Positions 14,026-18,255 of a DNA stretch of 18,255 nucleotides are shown here, in pieces (the stretch's first letter is position 1; every line of letters begins with the position of its first letter). Below the pieces are notes generated by a model. It saw nothing but the letters and a program-made list of their open reading frames with translations, did not search any database and was not told the origin of the DNA. The DNA is from CAMCYM01 sp041191165 (lineage in GTDB: Bacteria; Bacteroidota; Bacteroidia; Flavobacteriales_D; Sanyastnellaceae), in assembly GCA_041191165.1 (NCBI GenBank), contig JBEEPJ010000015.1, positions 1 to 18,255 of the forward strand, in the 5' to 3' direction. A program made the position numbers and the translations under genes.

Positions 14026-17000
14026 ATGATTGCATCGGGCTGGAGGGTGTTGTTGTGGGCTATTTGCGCCGGGCTTGTCCCAGGCGCAGATTTTTTCACG
14101 GCTTCAGGCCAAACCGGTTGCCCCCCCTGCACCCCCGTCTTCCCCCCTTCCCTCCCCCCCCTCGAAGTTTCCTGCGGTACGTCCCTCGGAGACCTCCCCC
14201 TCCCGCCGGTGATGAATCCCTGCGGGTTGGAACTCAGTTGGGGGGTCCAGCCGGGAATTCAACTTCCCGGCGGTGGCGGCGGAGTGGAATCCTGCGGGGC
14301 GACCACCGCCTTCGGCACCGGTCCCGACTGGGCCGTCTGGATCAGCGGCCTCAACACCTTGGGCCTCGCTCCCTCCAACTACTTCGTCACCTCCGGAGGC
14401 CCACTTGCCTACACCCTCGACCCGGTCACCGGGGACATTCATATGGAGGGCTGGGTGTACAACGACCTCGATCCATCGTATGTGTTGTTTCTGGACCTCG
14501 ACCTTCAAAACCGGCGCAACTTCGCCGAGTGGACGGCCTTGGGGCGCAGCTACAAAGACCCTTTCCTCACCGGCAATCATGTGGATTGGATGTATTACGA
14601 GCTGCTCCCGGGCACCTCGTCCCTGACGGGCGCATCCCCCAACACTGCAGGTTGGCAAATCCCCCTTTTCCACAACCCCTCCAACTTCTTTTACGCCTTC
14701 CAATGGGGCGAGGGCGGGGCGAACAACCGCAATCTCAACCCTGGGTTGGGAGGCTGGTTTGCCTGGTCCTTGGAAATCGGCGGACAGCAATACGCCGGGG
14801 TGGGCGACGTCAATGTCGACCTGCAGAATTGCACCACGCCGGGCACGGGCACGCCTCCCGGCGGAGGCCCCTCCTTCTCCACGTGTCCCAACGAGTCTTT
14901 TCAATGGGTCACTTTCACGGTCACGAGCAGTTGTGGCTCCTCAAGCGCTGTGCAACCGGTCTACTTCACCGACAACACCCCGCCGGTTTTTGTGTCCTGC
15001 CCCGCAGACACTACCGTGGGTTGTTTGGAGGCGCTGCCCCTCGAATCGCCCGTGGTCATGGATGGCTGCGGGGAGGTGACGCTGGCTTGGGCTTCGGACA
15101 CGGTGGCCGGCAGCTGCCCCGGCGCACAGACCATTTACCACGCTTGGACCGCCACGGACGCCTGCGGGAATGTCTCTATCTGTCACCAAACCGTCTCCCA
15201 AGACCTCTCGCCGGGCCCGTGGATGGGCGATGTGCCCGAGGACGCTGTCATCCCCTGCGAGTCGTATGCGGGCTGCGCCCAGTTTCCGCTGCCTTACGCC
15301 ATCGATGGGTGTTCGGGCGACAGCCTCGACGTGACCTGCACGGAGTTCCTGTATAACACTGAGCTTTACCCGTCCATCTTCGACGCCGTTCTGGTGTACA
15401 CCGCCACCGACGCCTGTGGCCTTACCGTGACCGACTCCACCTCCCTGTCCATTGTGGACAATCAGGATCCGGTCATCATCTACTCCCCGCCCAACTTCAC
15501 CATCTCCCTCGACCAGTGGGGGGTGTTCCCGATTCCCGAGCCCATCTGCATCGACAACTGCTACATGCCGGTCCCCGGACTCGGTGGAGGAGGAGGTGGA
15601 GGTGGCGGCGGGGGTGGAGGTGGCGGCGAGCCCATCCCGTGCTCCGTCTTGCTCGAGACCGAGCCGTTGTGCTGTGGCAGTTTCCTCGCGACCTTTTTCT
15701 TCTCCCATACCGACAACGCGGGCAATACCGCAGACACGGTGCTTTTGGTTTACGTCATGGACGTCACGCCTCCGGTGTTTGCCTCGCTCCCACCTGATGC
15801 GTCATTCGTTTGTGGAGATCCCGAGGCCGAAGCGTGGCTCACGAACCCCGTGCTGCCCACCGCCACCGACGACTCTTGCCCCCCTGAGGCCATCGACATC
15901 ACCTACACGGATGTCGTGACCTCGGAGTGTCCCGGCACTTGGGTGATTCAGCGCACATGGACGGCCACTGATGGATGCGGAAATGCCACGTTGCACCTGC
16001 AGACCCTCACCCAAATCGACACGGTACCCCCGCAGTTCACCCAACTGCCGCCCGATTTGACCCTGGAGTGCAACACCCCTTGGCCTGCCAGCAGCATTGC
16101 CATTGAAGACGCCTGTTCCACCGCCATCCTCACGGCAGATACGCTCGCCTTGCCCCAAGCCCCGGGGGACTGCCCTGCAAATCAGGCCTACGCCATCACT
16201 TACACCGCAACCGACGGCTGCGGCAACACCGCTACCCACGTCCAAACCCTCACCTTCACCGACAACACCCCGCCGGTGTTTGTGGACTTCCCGGCAGATG
16301 CCACTTGGGAATGCGGTGCGGAGGGGGAATGGATTTGGCCTACAGCCCAAGACAACTGCTCCGATGTACTCGTGACCTTGTCGGAGGATACGGTTCCCGG
16401 ACCGTGCCCAGCCACTTTCAGCATCCAGCGGACGTTCACCGCAACCGATGCCTGTGGCGGGTGGACCACCCAGACCCAAGTCGTTCACTTTGTCGATTCC
16501 CAAGCTCCGGTGTTCGCTGCATTACCGGACACCCTCTTCATTTTTGGTGAATTTTGCGACGAATCGGTGGAATGGACGCCGCTTCAGGCCACAGATGCCT
16601 GCAGCGATTGGGAACTCGTGTGGGAGGTGGATACGCTGCCCGGCGACTGCGTGGGGAATTTCAATCTGCGCGTGGCTTACACGGCGCAAGATGCCTGTGG
16701 CAATATTTCGGAAGCTTTGCAAGTGGTGGCCGTGCGCGACACCCTCGGACCTGTGGCCGTCGGAGCAGGAGAAATCACCTGGGCTTGCGATCTCCCGCTC
16801 GACGTGACCTGGCCTACTGCCTGGGATGCGTGTGGTGAGGTGAGCACCAACTGGACAGAAAACCTGGTCCCCGGGATGTGCGACAGCCAATATCAGCTGG
16901 TGCGGCATTATACCTTCATCGATGCATGCGGAAATTCGAGTTCAGCTTCATTGGAGGTGTCGGTGGTGGATACGGTAGGGCCGGTTTGGTCAGGAACGCT

Positions 17001-18255
17001 TGACACCCTCTGGCTGAGCTGCGGTGAAGGTGTGGCGGACGGGGCGACGGAAGGGGTAGCATTTGCGGATTGCGATAGCGGGTGGGAATGGTCGTGGGGG
17101 GAAATGGTTGATCTGGACGGCGATTCGGGGGTGCCCGCTTGCGCAGGGGGTACAGGTGCCCTCCAGCCCTTGCTCGCCTCAGATGGGTGCGGAAATTCCG
17201 GAACGCATGTTGTGCCTGTAGTTTGGATGGACGCGGATCCGCCTGTGCTCAATGCGCTTCTCGAATCGCTTGAGGTGAGCTGCGGGGCGGATTTTCCAGA
17301 TCATTCGCTGGATTTTTCGGATGCCTGTGACCCCAACATAACGGTGAGTTTCACGGACAGCTTGTGGGAAGATAACTGCGCTGGCGGTATCTGGTTGCGC
17401 ATGTACACCGCCACCGATGCCTGTGGGAATGCCCTGCATGCAAGCCAAACCCTCACCCGCACAGACACCATTGCACCGACCTTCTCCTTCACCCCAGCGG
17501 ACACATTGGCGCTCAATTTCGGCTGCCTCATGGGAGCGGCTGGTCCCTGGCCGGAAGCCACGGACGATTGCAGTGCAGTGACCTACACCCAAACCGTTGA
17601 CACCCTCTGGGGAGCATGCTCCGGCAACTGGACGGAATGGCATGTCTACACGGCTACCGATGGATGCGAAAACACCTCCACGTTGCAACAGGTCGTCACG
17701 GTGACGCTGGAAGAGGCTCCGCAATGGGGCGGCGATGTGTGGCCTGACACCCTTTCCTGTGCAGAGGATGTGAACGGTTGGACGCCGGGCTGGATTCCCG
17801 TGGACTGTCTGCCCCTTTCGGAATCCGGTATTTCATGGACCGACAGCTTGGTGCCCGGACCCTGTCCCCAGACGTACGACCTGTTCCGGACTTTCACGCT
17901 CTGGGATGCGTGCGGCAACCAGCGGGATTCCACTTGGGCCGTGGCGGTGGTGGATTCGATCCCGCCCGTCATCGAGGGGATACCCGCAGATTTGGAATGG
18001 TCCTGTGCCCAGGCGGTGCCGGCGTGCGATCCGGGCGCTTTGACCGCAACCGATGCATGCGGTCCCGTTTCCGTGGGTTGTGCAGATGCTCCGAGCGGGG
18101 TGTTTTCTTGCACAGGACTGGAGACGATTTATCGCGTGTACACCGCTACAGATGCCTGCGGAAATGGGGTGGAACATGTGCAGACCATCGCTTTCGTCGA
18201 CACAATCCCGCCGGCATTGACTGCGGTTCCCGAGGATTTTGGATGGGACTGCCGG
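14026..18255 (+). CDS. Giant secreted HYR/Ig-like repeat protein (5' part, runs off the window)
   Basis: From ATG 14026 the frame stays open for all 1410 codons to the window edge with no stop. The N-terminus is signal-like (WRVLLWAICAGLVPGA). A Pro/Cys-rich stretch follows, then a Trp/Tyr-rich domain at about residues 100-265 (DWAVWISGLN, EWTALGRSYKD, NPGLGGWFAWSLEI), which I have seen only loosely as an N-terminal domain in large Bacteroidota surface proteins. From residue 316 come tandem hyalin-repeat-like units of 77-101 residues with the pattern D-x-x-P-P-x-F ... P-x-D-x-x-x-x-C ... D-x-C ... P-G-x-C ... Y-T-A-T-D-A-C-G-N. It is probably an adhesin or matrix protein exported to the surface, and the T9SS or gliding-type C-terminal domain would lie outside the window. 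Many cysteines imply folding in an oxidising compartment. Its 3' end and total size are unknown. Confidence 0.9.
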   Translation, partial: MIASGWRVLLWAICAGLVPGADFFTASGQTGCPPCTPVFPPSLPPLEVSCGTSLGDLPLPPVMNPCGLELSWGVQPGIQLPGGGGGVESCGATTAFGTGPDWAVWISGLNTLGLAPSNYFVTSGGPLAYTLDPVTGDIHMEGWVYNDLDPSYVLFLDLDLQNRRNFAEWTALGRSYKDPFLTGNHVDWMYYELLPGTSSLTGASPNTAGWQIPLFHNPSNFFYAFQWGEGGANNRNLNPGLGGWFAWSLEIGGQQYAGVGDVNVDLQNCTTPGTGTPPGGGPSFSTCPNESFQWVTFTVTSSCGSSSAVQPVYFTDNTPPVFVSCPADTTVGCLEALPLESPVVMDGCGEVTLAWASDTVAGSCPGAQTIYHAWTATDACGNVSICHQTVSQDLSPGPWMGDVPEDAVIPCESYAGCAQFPLPYAIDGCSGDSLDVTCTEFLYNTELYPSIFDAVLVYTATDACGLTVTDSTSLSIVDNQDPVIIYSPPNFTISLDQWGVFPIPEPICIDNCYMPVPGLGGGGGGGGGGGGGGGEPIPCSVLLETEPLCCGSFLATFFFSHTDNAGNTADTVLLVYVMDVTPPVFASLPPDASFVCGDPEAEAWLTNPVLPTATDDSCPPEAIDITYTDVVTSECPGTWVIQRTWTATDGCGNATLHLQTLTQIDTVPPQFTQLPPDLTLECNTPWPASSIAIEDACSTAILTADTLALPQAPGDCPANQAYAITYTATDGCGNTATHVQTLTFTDNTPPVFVDFPADATWECGAEGEWIWPTAQDNCSDVLVTLSEDTVPGPCPATFSIQRTFTATDACGGWTTQTQVVHFVDSQAPVFAALPDTLFIFGEFCDESVEWTPLQATDACSDWELVWEVDTLPGDCVGNFNLRVAYTAQDACGNISEALQVVAVRDTLGPVAVGAGEITWACDLPLDVTWPTAWDACGEVSTNWTENLVPGMCDSQYQLVRHYTFIDACGNSSSASLEVSVVDTVGPVWSGTLDTLWLSCGEGVADGATEGVAFADCDSGWEWSWGEMVDLDGDSGVPACAGGTGALQPLLASDGCGNSGTHVVPVVWMDADPPVLNALLESLEVSCGADFPDHSLDFSDACDPNITVSFTDSLWEDNCAGGIWLRMYTATDACGNALHASQTLTRTDTIAPTFSFTPADTLALNFGCLMGAAGPWPEATDDCSAVTYTQTVDTLWGACSGNWTEWHVYTATDGCENTSTLQQVVTVTLEEAPQWGGDVWPDTLSCAEDVNGWTPGWIPVDCLPLSESGISWTDSLVPGPCPQTYDLFRTFTLWDACGNQRDSTWAVAVVDSIPPVIEGIPADLEWSCAQAVPACDPGALTATDACGPVSVGCADAPSGVFSCTGLETIYRVYTATDACGNGVEHVQTIAFVDTIPPALTAVPEDFGWDCR
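14971..18255 (+). repeat. Tandem HYR-like protein repeats: 13 complete and a 14th started
   Basis: Units begin at 14971, 15202, 15457, 15760, 16018, 16261, 16495, 16738, 16969, 17230, 17464, 17710, 17953 and 18199, giving lengths of 77, 85, 101, 86, 81, 78, 81, 77, 87, 78, 82, 81 and 82 residues. Most have four Cys (before the end of strand one, in D-x-C, in P-G-x-C, and in D-A/G-C-G-N), which could make two disulfides per unit. The third unit departs from this: it has FSHTDNAGN without the last Cys and carries the glycine run. DNA identity between units is low, so they are old repeats rather than recent copies. Confidence 0.85.
15583..15627 (+). repeat. Run of 15 glycine codons inside the third HYR-like unit
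   Basis: Fifteen consecutive GGN codons, using GGT, GGA, GGC and GGG in mixed order, encode an uninterrupted glycine run between MPVPGL and EPIPCS. The mixed codons argue for a maintained flexible linker more than a fresh slippage tract, although G-rich DNA here may also be prone to length change. A shorter GGGGG run occurs near residue 80 of the same protein. Confidence 0.9.

Noticed and set aside
14055..15356. 433-codon plus-strand frame overlapping the giant gene
   Set aside because: It is Arg/Pro/His-rich and without motifs; the correct frame begins at 14026 and shows the HYR-like repeats.
14971..18255. CRISPR-like or recent DNA repeat array
   Set aside because: The periodicity is in the protein (77-101 residues); the DNA units differ widely and there are no uniform repeats with spacers.

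Overview
The window looks like a chromosomal piece of a member of the Bacteroidota, probably a GC-rich relative of the Flavobacteriales. The evidence is a type IX secretion (T9SS) type A sorting domain, an OmpP1/FadL-type outer-membrane barrel, a GWxTD lipoprotein, the Bacteroidota pairing of a Nif3-like protein with a coiled-coil 'C4 zinc ribbon' protein, and several TAnnTTTG-type -7 promoter elements. Shine-Dalgarno sequences are mostly absent, which is usual for this phylum. I saw no tRNA, rRNA, CRISPR array, transposase or phage gene.

Layout. Positions 1-1022 hold the 3' part of an outer-membrane FadL-like barrel (+). Positions 1145-3098 hold two minus-strand genes, the coiled-coil 'zinc ribbon' protein and the Nif3-like protein. 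Positions 3123-6212 are a compact plus-strand cluster: lpxK, a TlpA-type thioredoxin lipoprotein, and an LpxH-type diphosphatase. Two lipid A steps therefore flank a periplasmic thiol-disulfide protein. A bidirectional terminator at about 6347-6373 separates this cluster from a 3.2-kb minus-strand gene (6395-9598) for a secreted Asp-box beta-propeller protein with a T9SS signal. Next on the minus strand come lipA (lipoyl synthase) and, overlapping its start, a small outer-membrane barrel protein (10599-11396). A 65-bp divergent promoter region leads to the plus-strand osmC-like gene, a GWxTD lipoprotein that overlaps it by 4 bases, and rlmB. The right end (14026 to the edge) is the open 5' part of a very large secreted protein built from HYR/Ig-like, four-cysteine repeats: 13 full repeats and the start of a 14th, with no stop inside the window.

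Taken together, most genes serve envelope biogenesis (lipid A, outer-membrane barrels, lipoproteins, T9SS cargo). A few are housekeeping (lipoylation, 23S rRNA methylation, Nif3). No gap between genes exceeds about 185 bp. I did not find a clearly new multi-gene system. The most unusual points are a 'zinc ribbon' protein whose four predicted zinc ligands are all replaced by Ser or Asp, the large four-cysteine repeat protein with one aberrant repeat carrying 15 glycines, and very short divergent promoters that imply leaderless or nearly leaderless transcripts.
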